A DNA stretch of 54,562 nucleotides from WHSW01 sp035296705. Lineage in GTDB: Bacteria > Actinomycetota > Thermoleophilia > Solirubrobacterales > 70-9. A program made the translations under genes and the position numbers. Of this stretch, positions 27,438-35,569 are shown piece after piece; position 1 is the first letter of the stretch, and the number at the start of each line of letters is the position of its first letter. The stretch is from the NCBI GenBank assembly GCA_035296705.1, contig DATHAL010000090.1, positions 1 through 54,562 on the forward strand, in the 5' to 3' direction. The notes under the pieces are model-generated. The model was given only the letters and a program-made list of their open reading frames with translations. It searched no databases and was not told the DNA's origin.

Positions 27438-27826
27438 TGGAATCCGGCACCGACGGGGCGCGGGATCCCGCCGTACTGGTGGCGGATGACGAGGCGGACA
27501 TCGTCGAGCTGGTCAGGATCGTGCTCGGCCGCGCCGGCTACGAGGTGCTGACGGCAGCCGACGGCGAGCGCGCGCTCGAGGTCGCCCGGGAGCGGCGGCC
27601 GGCGCTGTGCATCCTCGACGGGGCGATGCCCGGCCTCCCCGGCTTCGAGGTGCTCGCGAGGCTACGCTCGTTCCCGGAGACGAAATCGATTCCGGTCGTG
27701 ATCCTCACCGCCACCGTCGATGAGGAGCGCGAGATGCGCCGCCACGGGGTCATCCCCGAGCTCTTCATGAAGAAGCCGTTCGGCGCCCGGCGGCTGCTCC
27801 GCGAGGTCGCGCGGCTCATAGGCTGA
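27434..27826 (+). CDS. Single-domain response regulator (CheY-like receiver)
   Basis: 130 residues forming one receiver domain: acidic pocket VADDEAD, phospho-acceptor Asp62 in LCILDGAMPG, the threonine in VILTATVDE and the lysine in FMKKPFGARRLL. There is no output domain, so it must act by protein contact or as a relay. It is translationally coupled to the five-PAS kinase and is its obvious partner. Two adjacent ATGs could serve as start. Confidence 0.92.
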   Translation: MMESGTDGARDPAVLVADDEADIVELVRIVLGRAGYEVLTAADGERALEVARERRPALCILDGAMPGLPGFEVLARLRSFPETKSIPVVILTATVDEEREMRRHGVIPELFMKKPFGARRLLREVARLIG

Positions 27827-27831
27827 CTCGC

Positions 27832-28716
27832 ATGACGGCTCGACGCCGGCTGGTCCGCGTCCCGGCCTCCTCGGCGAACCTGGGGCCGGGCTTCGACGTG
27901 CTCGCCGCGGCGCTCTCGATCGAGCTCGAGCTCGAGGTGAGCGAGGTCGGCGAGTTCGCCGTCGTCGCCGACGCCGAGCTGCCCGCCGATCGCGCCAACC
28001 TGTGCGTGCACGCCTTCGAGCGCCTGCACCCGGCCGACGGTCTCCGCTTCGAGATCCGCTCGGAGATCCCGCTCGCGCGCGGGCTCGGCTCGAGCGCCGC
28101 CGCGATCGTCGCCGGGCTGGTCGCCGCCGACCACATGTTCGAGCTCGGGCTCGGGCGCGAGGGGCTCTACCGCCATGCCGTCGAGCTCGAGGGTCACCCC
28201 GACAACGTCGGGGCCGCGCTCTATGGGGGCTTCGTGCTCTGCCCGCAGCCCGACCGCGGGGCGACCGCTGCGGCGCCGGTGCGGCTTGAGCCGCCGCAGG
28301 GCGTCGAGGCGGTGCTCGTGGTTCCCTCGGAGCCGGTGCCGACCAGCGAGGCGCGCGCCGCGCTGCCCGCGGATGTGCCGCTCGCCGACGCGGTCGCGAA
28401 CATCGCCGCCGCGACGCAGCTCGTCCTGGGGATCGAGCGCTCGGACCTCGGCCTGATCGCCGGCGGGCTCGCCGACCGGCTTCATCAGCCCGCCCGCCGC
28501 GGCCTGTACGAGCGCTCGCTCGAGCTCGTTGCCTCGGCGCGCGAGCTCGGGGCGCTCGGCGCGACGATCTCCGGCGCGGGGCCGACGGTGCTCCTGTGGT
28601 GCTTCTGGCAGGACACCGGCCGCGTCGTCGAGGCGGCGGGGGAGGCCGCCGGCTCCTGGGCCGAGGTGCGGCGGGTCCCGTTCACGCCGCTCGGCGCCGA
28701 CGTGCCCGAGCTCTAG
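27832..28716 (+). CDS. thrB: Homoserine kinase
   Basis: 294 residues of the GHMP kinase family, phosphorylating homoserine on the way to threonine. The family pieces are VRVPASSANLGPGFDVLAAAL at the start, the ATP loop IPLARGLGSSAAAIVAGL and GATISGAGPTVLLWC near the end, with HPDNVGAALYGGFVL between. thrA/thrC are not adjacent. A TAGGCT hexamer that overlaps the stop of the response regulator ends seven bases before the ATG, and there is no Shine-Dalgarno, so thrB may have its own leaderless promoter. Confidence 0.93.
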   Translation: MTARRRLVRVPASSANLGPGFDVLAAALSIELELEVSEVGEFAVVADAELPADRANLCVHAFERLHPADGLRFEIRSEIPLARGLGSSAAAIVAGLVAADHMFELGLGREGLYRHAVELEGHPDNVGAALYGGFVLCPQPDRGATAAAPVRLEPPQGVEAVLVVPSEPVPTSEARAALPADVPLADAVANIAAATQLVLGIERSDLGLIAGGLADRLHQPARRGLYERSLELVASARELGALGATISGAGPTVLLWCFWQDTGRVVEAAGEAAGSWAEVRRVPFTPLGADVPEL

Positions 28717-28721
28717 CCGCG

Positions 28722-29153
28722 TTACAGCAGCCCGAGCTCCGACAGGATCCCGACCGAGTCGGAGTAGACGTCCTTTCGCTTCACGAGCCCGTCCTCGAAC
28801 GGGATCACGTCGAGCCCGTCCCAGCTGATCTTCTTGCCCGTCGGCTCGGCGACCAGCTCCCCGCGGCGCATCGTGGAGGCGTGGGTCGCCGTCGCGGTCC
28901 ACTCCTGGACGACGAGGCCCTGGCGGCAGTAGGTGCGGCGGCCGTCGAAGCGGATGTCGGGCCAGGTGTCGAAGATCGCGCCGATGTGAGCTCGCACGGC
29001 GTCGCCCTCGGCGCGCTCGTGCGCGGTGTGGTTCTCGAACACCATGTCGGGTGCGTGCATCGACATGACCGCGTCGAGATCGTGGGCGTTCCAGGCGTCG
29101 TTGTAGCGGGCGATGGCCGCCTCGAGCGCCTCGGCGGAGTCCGGCTCCGCCAT
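28722..29153 (-). CDS. SnoaL/NTF2-like small protein
   Basis: 143 residues with the NTF2-like cone-fold pattern: an opening helix AIARYNDAWNAHDLDAVMSMHAPDMVFENHT, a middle GAIFDTWPDIRFDGRRTYCR and a C-terminal beta-sheet ISWDGLDVIPFEDGLVKRKDVYSD. Such proteins include cyclases, isomerases and non-enzymatic ligand binders, and no specific function can be given. It starts two bases after the parA stop, so it is likely translated from the same message. It converges with thrB, leaving only five bases between the stops. Confidence 0.8.
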   Translation of the reverse strand: MAEPDSAEALEAAIARYNDAWNAHDLDAVMSMHAPDMVFENHTAHERAEGDAVRAHIGAIFDTWPDIRFDGRRTYCRQGLVVQEWTATATHASTMRRGELVAEPTGKKISWDGLDVIPFEDGLVKRKDVYSDSVGILSELGLL

Positions 29154-29155
29154 CG

Positions 29156-29959
29156 CTAGGCGCCGGCTCCCGCGGGCACGAGCTCGGTCGAGAGCTCGTC
29201 GAGCGGGGTGAGGAGCTCGGGCATCGACAGACGGCGCAGGAGCTCCGAGGCGAGCGAGAGGTAGTCGGCGCCGCGGTCGGGGCGGTAGTCGAGGATCGGG
29301 ATCGCGCGCTCGGCGGACTCCGCGTACGCGATCGACTGGCGGATCACGGTCCGGCACACACGGTCGCCGAAGCGCTCGCGGAGCGCCTCGAGCGTCTGCT
29401 TGGCGTGCTTGGTGCGCATGTTGACGATGTTGAGCACCACGGCGAGCAGCTCCAGCTCGGGGTTGAGGGACTCGCGCGCGATCTCGACGACCTCCATCGC
29501 CTGCTCGACTCCCTGCAGCGAGAAGTACTGGGCCTCGGTTGACAGGATCGCGTAATCGGCGGCGACGAGCGCGTTCACGGTTAGGAGCCCGAGCGTCGGC
29601 GGGCAGTCGATCAGGATCAGGTCGCGCTCGCGCTTCAGGTCGCGAAGCGCGTTGCGAAGCGTGACCTCGCGGCCGATCTTGCCGGCCAGCATGAGCTCCG
29701 CCTCGGCCAGCCGCATGTTCGCGGGGATGACGCCGTCGTGGACGGCATCCGCGGCACGCACCTGGCCGGCGAGCACGTCGGCGATCGTGGGGTGGACGTC
29801 CGGGTCGGTGTCGAAGTAGTCGGAGAGGTTTCCCTGCGGGTCGGCGTCGACCGCCAGCACGTCCAGGCCGAGGCGGCCGAAGACGTCGCTCAGGGTCCGG
29901 GTCATGGTCGTCTTCCCGGTGCCCCCCTTCTGCGAGAGGATCGCGATCGTCTTCGCCAT
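29156..29959 (-). CDS. ParA/Soj-family ATPase (orphan)
   Basis: 267 residues of the Walker-type ParA family: deviant Walker A KGGTGKTT with its signature lysine at about residue 11, VDADPQGNLSDYF, LILIDCPPTLGLL and NIVNMRTKHAKQTLEAL. These ATPases position chromosomes, plasmids or protein complexes by patterning on the nucleoid. No parB or parS was seen here, so the cargo is unknown. A TAGGAT hexamer ends nine bases before the ATG, pointing to a leaderless start. The zinc-ribbon FHA gene lies 55 bases upstream in the same direction. Confidence 0.9.
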   Translation of the reverse strand: MAKTIAILSQKGGTGKTTMTRTLSDVFGRLGLDVLAVDADPQGNLSDYFDTDPDVHPTIADVLAGQVRAADAVHDGVIPANMRLAEAELMLAGKIGREVTLRNALRDLKRERDLILIDCPPTLGLLTVNALVAADYAILSTEAQYFSLQGVEQAMEVVEIARESLNPELELLAVVLNIVNMRTKHAKQTLEALRERFGDRVCRTVIRQSIAYAESAERAIPILDYRPDRGADYLSLASELLRRLSMPELLTPLDELSTELVPAGAGA

Positions 29960-30014
29960 CGAGCGACGATCCTATCTAGGGCTGCCGGCGTGGGGTGTGA
30001 TTCGGCCGACCGGC

Positions 30015-30584
30015 TCAGGCCTCGAGCACGTGCAGCCGGTAGCGGCCGATCGCGAGCTCGTCGCCGTCCCCGAGCGGCGCCCAGTCGACCTGCTCGCCGT
30101 TCACGAACAGGCCATTGAGGCTGCGGTCGTCGAGCGCTCGGAGCTGCCCAGAGTCCGTGAGCACGACGAGCGCATGGCGGCGCGAGACCGTGGGGTCGTC
30201 GAAACGGATGTCGGCGGCGCCGGAGCGCCCGATCCGCGTCCACCCGGGCTCGAGCCTGACCGCGGCGGGATCGCCTTCATCGTCCTCGAAGGCGATGTAG
30301 TGGCCGGCCTCGTCGAGCTCGGCCCGCATCTCCGTGAGCCACTCCGGCGCGCCTTCCACCTCGACCGCAGGGGTGTCGAGGGTTGGCTGCTCGAACAGCG
30401 AGGCGCGCTTGAAGCTCGTCCCCTGGCAGCTCGGGCACACCGGGAGCGAGTCGACGGAGGAGAGGGAGATCGCGTAGCCGCAACTCACGCAGCGCAGGGA
30501 GCCGGGGCGGACCTCTGTGATCCGTTCGCCGGATTCATACGTCTCCTCCGGCGTTCCGGCGGAACCTTCGAGCAACACTGCCAT
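30015..30584 (-). CDS. Zinc-ribbon plus FHA domain protein
   Basis: 189 residues. A four-cysteine zinc ribbon (Cys32, Cys35, Cys50, Cys53 in CVSC and CPSC) is followed by a linker and a C-terminal FHA domain (about 105-189) with RIGRSGAADIRFDDPTVSRRHA and LNGLFVNGE. FHA domains bind phosphothreonine peptides, so this is probably an adaptor in Ser/Thr kinase signalling; no kinase gene is in the window. It precedes the orphan parA on the same strand. A ribosome-binding GTGGGG and a TGGACA-16-TAACAT promoter lie upstream. Confidence 0.88.
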   Translation of the reverse strand: MAVLLEGSAGTPEETYESGERITEVRPGSLRCVSCGYAISLSSVDSLPVCPSCQGTSFKRASLFEQPTLDTPAVEVEGAPEWLTEMRAELDEAGHYIAFEDDEGDPAAVRLEPGWTRIGRSGAADIRFDDPTVSRRHALVVLTDSGQLRALDDRSLNGLFVNGEQVDWAPLGDGDELAIGRYRLHVLEA

Positions 30585-30604
30585 GGCTTACCCCACTTGT
30601 GACG

Positions 30605-30632
30605 ATGTTAACGGAGTTCGCCCGACTGTCCA
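30605..30632 (-). promoter_or_regulatory. Candidate promoter of the FHA gene
   Basis: On the minus strand, TGGACA (30632-30627) and TAACAT (30610-30605) are 16 bases apart, close to the vegetative consensus. A leader of about 15-20 bases with GTGGGG leads to the FHA ATG. Confidence 0.45.
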
Positions 30633-30703
30633 TGTCGAAGGAGGCCAGTTGTACGGAATTTGCGGGAATGACGCGTGGCGCTGCGCGTAGAATCGCCCGG
30701 GCG

Positions 30704-31213
30704 ATGCGCCCCGTCTCAGCGACCGCCTCGATCGACGTCCCCCGTGAGCGCCTCTTCGACGTGCTCGTGGACCTCGCGGTGCGGCCGTCCTTCATGGACC
30801 ACCTCGTCTCCGATTACCGGCTCGAGCGAATCGAGTCGCGCGGCGTCGGCGCCGCGGCCCGGTTCCGGCTGCGCGAATCCGGCGGCTGGATGGACACCCA
30901 GATCGAGGCCGCCGAGCGCCCGCGTCTGGTCCGCGAGCAGGGCCGCGGCGGGCGGCTCAACCGGGTGCCCGTGTTCACGGTCTGGGAGCTCGCCGAGGGC
31001 CCTTCGCCGCAGAGCACCGAGCTCACCGTCACGTTCTGGACCGAGCCCCAGCATCCGGCGGATCGGGTGCGCGAGCTGTTCGGATCATCGCGGCACTTCG
31101 CGGCCGGCTGGCGCAAGTCGCTGCACCGTCTGCGCGACCTGATCGAGGGCGGCGAGCCGCTCGAGCGGGTCGGAGTCGCGGGTGGCGATCGGCTCCCCGC
31201 GCTCGTTCACTGA
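30704..31213 (+). CDS. SRPBCC (START-like) fold protein
   Basis: 169 residues with the polyketide-cyclase/START-like outline: SATASIDVPRERLFDVLVDLAVRPSFMDHLV at the start, a long run of beta-strands, and a final amphipathic helix ending KSLHRLRDLIEGGE. The fold makes a hydrophobic pocket for lipids or aromatic compounds; function unknown. TAGAAT ends ten bases before this ATG, and there is no Shine-Dalgarno, so this start was preferred over ATGs at 30605 and 30668. It is followed by a lipoprotein gene after five bases. Confidence 0.75.
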   Translation: MRPVSATASIDVPRERLFDVLVDLAVRPSFMDHLVSDYRLERIESRGVGAAARFRLRESGGWMDTQIEAAERPRLVREQGRGGRLNRVPVFTVWELAEGPSPQSTELTVTFWTEPQHPADRVRELFGSSRHFAAGWRKSLHRLRDLIEGGEPLERVGVAGGDRLPALVH

Positions 31214-31218
31214 CGCAT

Positions 31219-31773
31219 ATGCTTCCGGCCGCGATGCGCCGCATCCCGTCGATCGCCCTCTCCCTGCTCGCCGCGATCCTCGTCGCCGGCGCGCTCGGCG
31301 CGTGCGGAAGCGAGGAGGAGGAGACCCAGGTCGCGGAGGGGGAGCCGCTGGAGCTGGGCGGGCTCAGCTACAACGTCCAGCTCACCCGCTTTCTCAACCC
31401 GGACGATGCTGAGGATGCCGAGTATCTGGTCGACCAGCCCGCGCCGAAGCCCGGGACGTACTACCTCGGCGTCTTCATGGTGGTCGGGAACGAGAGCGAC
31501 GAGCCGCAGCCGTCGGCCGGCTCCTACACCGTGATCGACACGATCAACACCCAGTACAAGCCGGAGCCGACGGACAGCCCATACGCGCTCGACGTCGGTA
31601 CCGAGGTGCCCGCGGACGAGGAGCTTCCGCTTCCGGACACCACGGCGCAGACGGGCCCGAACGAGGGCTCGCTCCTCATCTTCCGCGTCGAGGACGACGT
31701 CAGCGAGAACCGCCCGCTGATGTTGAAGATCTCCGGCTCGAGCGGCACCGGCGAAGTCATCCTGGACATCTAG
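31219..31773 (+). CDS. Lipoprotein of unknown function
   Basis: 184 residues with an N-terminal basic-hydrophobic signal and a lipobox LGAC near residue 29 (AGALGACGSEEEE), so it should be lipid-anchored outside the membrane. The mature part begins with acidic residues and is beta-rich, with TYYLGVFMVVGNESDEPQP reminiscent of DUF4352-like immunoglobulin-type domains. I do not recognise a specific function. It is likely co-transcribed with the SRPBCC protein. Confidence 0.8.
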   Translation: MLPAAMRRIPSIALSLLAAILVAGALGACGSEEEETQVAEGEPLELGGLSYNVQLTRFLNPDDAEDAEYLVDQPAPKPGTYYLGVFMVVGNESDEPQPSAGSYTVIDTINTQYKPEPTDSPYALDVGTEVPADEELPLPDTTAQTGPNEGSLLIFRVEDDVSENRPLMLKISGSSGTGEVILDI

Positions 31774-31816
31774 TGGCCTCGGCCGTACTTGTGGACGGGG
31801 CCACTAGCTCCGGCCC

Positions 31817-32161
31817 GTGAGCCTGCGCCGGCTCCAGGTGACGCTGATCGTGGTCGGACTCGCGGCCCTCGTCGTGATGGCGGGCCTGTTCTCGACCGCC
31901 GTTCGGGTCGCCTGCCTCGTGGTCGTGATCGTGGGCGCCTGGTGGACGGAGCCGGAGCGCAGCCGCCGGGGCGGCGGCTGGTGGCTCCTGGTCGGCGTCG
32001 GCGCTGCGCTCGCGGCGGTCGGGTTCGTCGTCGCCGAGCTCTCGGAGCGGTCCGTGACGCCGGCCGGGATCGCGGCGATCATCGGCTGCGCGCTGGTCGT
32101 GATCGGCGCGACGATCGGATTCCCGGTGGCGCCGAAGCGGCGGATCGCCGCCCGCCGCTAG
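31817..32161 (+). CDS. Small membrane protein, unknown
   Basis: 114 residues with four hydrophobic segments (about 8-24, 27-43, 53-70 and 80-102) and arginine-rich ends, positive-inside on both. I recognise no family. It starts with GTG 43 bases after the lipoprotein gene, and its end meets the penicillin-binding protein gene four bases away in converging orientation. Confidence 0.6.
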   Translation: MSLRRLQVTLIVVGLAALVVMAGLFSTAVRVACLVVVIVGAWWTEPERSRRGGGWWLLVGVGAALAAVGFVVAELSERSVTPAGIAAIIGCALVVIGATIGFPVAPKRRIAARR

Positions 32162-32165
32162 CGAT

Positions 32166-33896
32166 CTAGGCGACGCCGAACGCGCTGGCGAGGATCTGGC
32201 GGGCGATCGGTGCGGCCACGGTGCCGCCGTCGCCGTCGGAGTTGACGACCATCACCGCGACCGCGAGCTTCGGCTTCGACGCCGGCGCGAAGCAGGTGAA
32301 CCACGCGTCGGTCTCCTGCTCGGCCTCGGCCTCGTCCTGGCCGGGTTCGAGCGCCGCGGGGCCGAGCTCGGCGGTACCCGTCTTTCCCGCCACCTGGATC
32401 CCGGGCAGCGCCGCGGCGACACCGGTGCCCTGGTCGACGACGCCGATCATCAGCTCGCGCAGCGTCGCCGCAGTCTCCTCGGAGGTCACCCTCACCGGCT
32501 GCGCGTCCGGGCCGAGGTCGCCGTGGACGATCGCGTTCGGCATCCGCACGCCCTGGTTTGCGACGGTCTGCGAGATGCTCGCCAGCTCGAGCGGTGTCGC
32601 CAGCACGCGCCCTTGGCCGATCGCCGACTCCCCGGTCTCGACGCTCTCGGAGAGATCATGCGGGATCGTGCTCATCGCCGGGTCGACGATCGCCGTGATC
32701 TCGTCGTCAAAGAGGGTGGGCGGCGAGTTGAAGCCGTAGCGCTCGGCCGTCTGGACGAGCTTCTCGCCGCCGAGCTCGGCGCCGAGCGGCGCGAACACCG
32801 TGTTGCACGACTCGGCGAAGCTCTCGGCGAAGCTGCCGCCGCAGAGCTCGTCGTGGGCGTTCGGGATCTCGCGCCCGATCTCGGAGTTCGAGGACTCGAC
32901 CGGAAACTCGTCCGACGGCTTCACGATCCCGGCGTCGAGCGCGCCCGTCGCCGTGATCACCTTGAAGGTGGATCCCGGCGGCTGCGGCGCCGAGTAGGCG
33001 AGGCCCGCCAGCGCCCGGACAACGCCGCTCTTCGCGTCCAGCACGGCGGCGCCTCCGTAGGTGGCGCCGAGCGCGGCGACGGTCGCCTCCTGAAGGTCCG
33101 GGTCGATGGTCGTCCTCACCGGCTTGCCGGGGAGCGGGTCGCTCGTCGCGATCACCCGGCCCCCCTGGAGGCTGCTCTCCTCGGCCGCCGAGACGGCCAG
33201 GAGCTGGCCGCCCGGCCGGCCCGCGAGGCGCTCGTCAAAGGCCTGCTCGAGCCCCGAGATCCCCGTCAGCGTGCCCGGCGGGAAGCCGCGCGCAGTCAGG
33301 TCCTTCGCCTGCGCGCCGCTCGCCGTGCCGACCTCGCCGACGACCGCGACGGCTGCGGTGCCGACCGTGCGCGCGGCGGCCGGCCCGCGCGCGAGCCGGG
33401 TGCCGTCGGCGGCGAGGATCGGCGCCCGGCCGGGCGCCCGGGTGCGCCGCACGAGACGCTCGTCGGCCGCCAGCCCGGGGTAGACGAGGTTCGGCGTCCA
33501 ATCGACCCGCTCCTTGGCGAGGGGCAGGACGAGTTCACCACCGAGCGTCCCGAAGATCCGCGTCTTGAGCGTCACCGGCGCGCGCGCGGCGTCCCCCTCG
33601 TCGGCCAGGTCGTCGACGGCGACGCTCTTGACCGTCGCCGTCTCGGTAGCGTCCGCATAGGCGCGTTGGAACCGCTCCAGCGAGTACTCGTCCTTCGCCG
33701 CCAAGGTCAGCTCGCCGTACATCGCCTCGGTGTCGCCGCGCTGCCACGCGTCGAGGAAGCGCGCCGCGGCGGGCGCGGCCGGCTCCTGGGCGACCACGAG
33801 GCCTGCGACGAACGCCACGATGGCGACGACGATCAGAGGCAGGGTCCGCGTGAGCATCCGACGGCGGCGCTCGGCCGCCTGCGTGGTGGCGTTCAA
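32166..33896 (-). CDS. Penicillin-binding protein (MecA-N/NTF2-like plus transpeptidase)
   Basis: 576 residues, a class B-type DD-transpeptidase. N-terminal membrane anchor at about 18-37, an NTF2-like MecA-N domain (about 40-150), a dimerisation domain, then the transpeptidase domain with all three active-site motifs: Ser309 in GSTFK, Ser363-Cys-Asn365, and Lys505-Thr-Gly. It cross-links peptidoglycan outside the membrane and resembles the PbpA/PBP2x-like proteins of actinobacteria with low beta-lactam affinity. The TTG at 33896 gives the longest product; an ATG at 33857 would keep the anchor. Upstream, the divergent MarP-like protease gene shares a 100-base promoter region. Confidence 0.9.
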   Translation of the reverse strand: MNATTQAAERRRRMLTRTLPLIVVAIVAFVAGLVVAQEPAAPAAARFLDAWQRGDTEAMYGELTLAAKDEYSLERFQRAYADATETATVKSVAVDDLADEGDAARAPVTLKTRIFGTLGGELVLPLAKERVDWTPNLVYPGLAADERLVRRTRAPGRAPILAADGTRLARGPAAARTVGTAAVAVVGEVGTASGAQAKDLTARGFPPGTLTGISGLEQAFDERLAGRPGGQLLAVSAAEESSLQGGRVIATSDPLPGKPVRTTIDPDLQEATVAALGATYGGAAVLDAKSGVVRALAGLAYSAPQPPGSTFKVITATGALDAGIVKPSDEFPVESSNSEIGREIPNAHDELCGGSFAESFAESCNTVFAPLGAELGGEKLVQTAERYGFNSPPTLFDDEITAIVDPAMSTIPHDLSESVETGESAIGQGRVLATPLELASISQTVANQGVRMPNAIVHGDLGPDAQPVRVTSEETAATLRELMIGVVDQGTGVAAALPGIQVAGKTGTAELGPAALEPGQDEAEAEQETDAWFTCFAPASKPKLAVAVMVVNSDGDGGTVAAPIARQILASAFGVA

Positions 33897-33996
33897 CCCA
33901 GGATGATCCGTCCGCTAGCGTTCACGGTCCCGCGACGCCGCGACCGCGGCCTGATCGTCATGCGGGAAAGGTAGTGGCTTCGCAGGTCACGCCCGG

Positions 33997-35148
33997 ATGA
34001 ACCTGGTCGATCTCGGCATCGTGCTCCTCGCCGTCGCGCTCGCCGCGGTCGGCTATGAACGCGGGCTCGTCGCGAGCGCGCTGCCGCTCGCCGGGTTCCT
34101 CGGCGGCGCGGCCCTCGGCGGCCGCATCGGCCCGGCGCTGCTGCCGCACGGCGCTGAGTCCCAGTACGCGCCGATCGTGGCGGTCGCGACCGGCGTCTTG
34201 ATCGGCGCCTTCGCCGCCGTCGCGCTTGACGGGGTCGCGCAGGCGCTACGGGCGCGGGCGCTCGGTGGCTCGGCGGGCGTTGCCGATGGCGTCGGCGGCG
34301 CGATCGTCCTCGCGGCGCTCGCGCTCGCGCTCTGCTGGGCGTTCGGCGCCGTCGCCCTCCACGCCACGGGCCAGCAGGGGCGCGACCTGCGCGAGGCGGT
34401 GCAGCGCTCGGCGATCCTCGGCGCGCTCAACGACCTGATGCCGCCATCGGGCCCGCTCCTTCACGTCCTGCGTCGCGTCGACCCGACCCCCGTCGTGCGC
34501 GGGCCGGAGGCGGACGTGCCGCCGGCCGATCCCGGCTCCGCCGACGATCCCGAGGTGCGCGCCGCCGGGGACTCGACGGTCCGCGTGCTCGGCACCGCCT
34601 GCGGTCTCGGGGTCGAGGGCTCGGGATGGGTGGCGGCGGAGGGCGTCGTGGTCACCAACGCGCATGTCGTCGCGGGCGAGGACGACACCACGGTGACCCC
34701 GGACGGCGGTTCGGCGCTCGACGCCACCGTCGTGCACTACGACATCCGCAACGACCTCGCGATCCTCGGCGCCCCGGGGCTCGAGGCGGCGGCACTCGAC
34801 CTCGCCGCGAGCACGCCCAAGGGAGCCGACGCCGCGGTGATCGGCTACCCCGACAACGGGCCGCTCGCTTTCACGCCGGCGCGGCTCGGCCGCACCGGAA
34901 CGGTCGCGAGCCAGGATTCCTACGGCCGTGGGCCCGTGCAGCGGAAGATGACGCCGTTCCGGGCCGCCGTGCGCAGCGGCAACTCGGGCGGCCCGGTGGT
35001 CGACACCGCCGGCGACGTGCTCTCGACCGTGTTCGCGGCGACGGTCGGCGGTGGCGCCGACAGCGGCCTCGGGGTCCCTAACTCGGTGGTCCGGCGGGCG
35101 CTATCGGAGCGGCTCGCGCCGGCCGACACCGGGCCCTGCGCGGCGTGA
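33997..35148 (+). CDS. MarP-like membrane serine protease (CvpA domain plus trypsin-like domain)
   Basis: 383 residues. Four N-terminal membrane helices form a CvpA/colicin V production domain. From about residue 185 a chymotrypsin-like protease follows, with the triad His223 (TNAHVV), Asp253 (RNDLAIL) and Ser330 (GNSGGPV). In mycobacteria MarP is needed for acid resistance and cleaves a peptidoglycan hydrolase. Here the divergent penicillin-binding protein gene supports a wall-homeostasis role. Cysteines flanking the protease domain (in TACGLG and the last PCAA) may form the regulatory disulfide known for MarP. Confidence 0.9.
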   Translation: MNLVDLGIVLLAVALAAVGYERGLVASALPLAGFLGGAALGGRIGPALLPHGAESQYAPIVAVATGVLIGAFAAVALDGVAQALRARALGGSAGVADGVGGAIVLAALALALCWAFGAVALHATGQQGRDLREAVQRSAILGALNDLMPPSGPLLHVLRRVDPTPVVRGPEADVPPADPGSADDPEVRAAGDSTVRVLGTACGLGVEGSGWVAAEGVVVTNAHVVAGEDDTTVTPDGGSALDATVVHYDIRNDLAILGAPGLEAAALDLAASTPKGADAAVIGYPDNGPLAFTPARLGRTGTVASQDSYGRGPVQRKMTPFRAAVRSGNSGGPVVDTAGDVLSTVFAATVGGGADSGLGVPNSVVRRALSERLAPADTGPCAA

Positions 35149-35197
35149 CCGGCGGCGCCCGGGACCGGGGAGGCCCGTTCGGTAAGGTCAGCGAAGG

Positions 35198-35569
35198 GTG
35201 GAGGCCGCGAGTGAACACCCGCCTGAGCAGGGCTCGCTCACGCATCCGGACGGCCCGCCGGCCCGGGTCTGCCCAGACTTCCATGCCGCGATCGAGCTGA
35301 TCGGCAGACGCTGGGCCGGCGCGATCCTGAGGGCGCTGGGCGAGCGCCCGCACTATTTCGCGGAGCTCACCGCAAGCATCCCGGGCCTATCCGACCGCCT
35401 CCTCTCGCGACGGCTGCGGGAGCTCGAGGCCGCCGGCCTCGTTGAGCGATCCGTCCACGACGGATCGCCGGCGCGCGTCTCCTACGCGCTCACAGAGAAG
35501 GGGCGGACGCTCGAGCCGGCGCTGATCGCGCTGGAGGACTGGGCCCGGACCTGGAAGCTGAGCTCGTAG
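35198..35569 (+). CDS. HxlR family winged-helix regulator
   Basis: 123 residues with the HxlR pattern: a cysteine (Cys25 in VCPDFHAAIELIGRRWAGAILRAL), the recognition region FAELTASIPGLSDRLLSRRLRELEAAGLVER and a basic wing with RVSYALTEKG. HxlR proteins often sense electrophiles or oxidants through this cysteine. TAAGGT ends nine bases before the GTG and no Shine-Dalgarno is seen. Its last 88 bases overlap the converging acetyltransferase gene. Confidence 0.9.
   Translation: MEAASEHPPEQGSLTHPDGPPARVCPDFHAAIELIGRRWAGAILRALGERPHYFAELTASIPGLSDRLLSRRLRELEAAGLVERSVHDGSPARVSYALTEKGRTLEPALIALEDWARTWKLSS

Noticed and set aside
29156..29959. Chromosome partitioning locus (parA with parB/parS, origin nearby)
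   Set aside because: No parB, no parS-like 16-base palindromes noticed, no dnaA, dnaN or rsmG nearby; the ATPase is an orphan.
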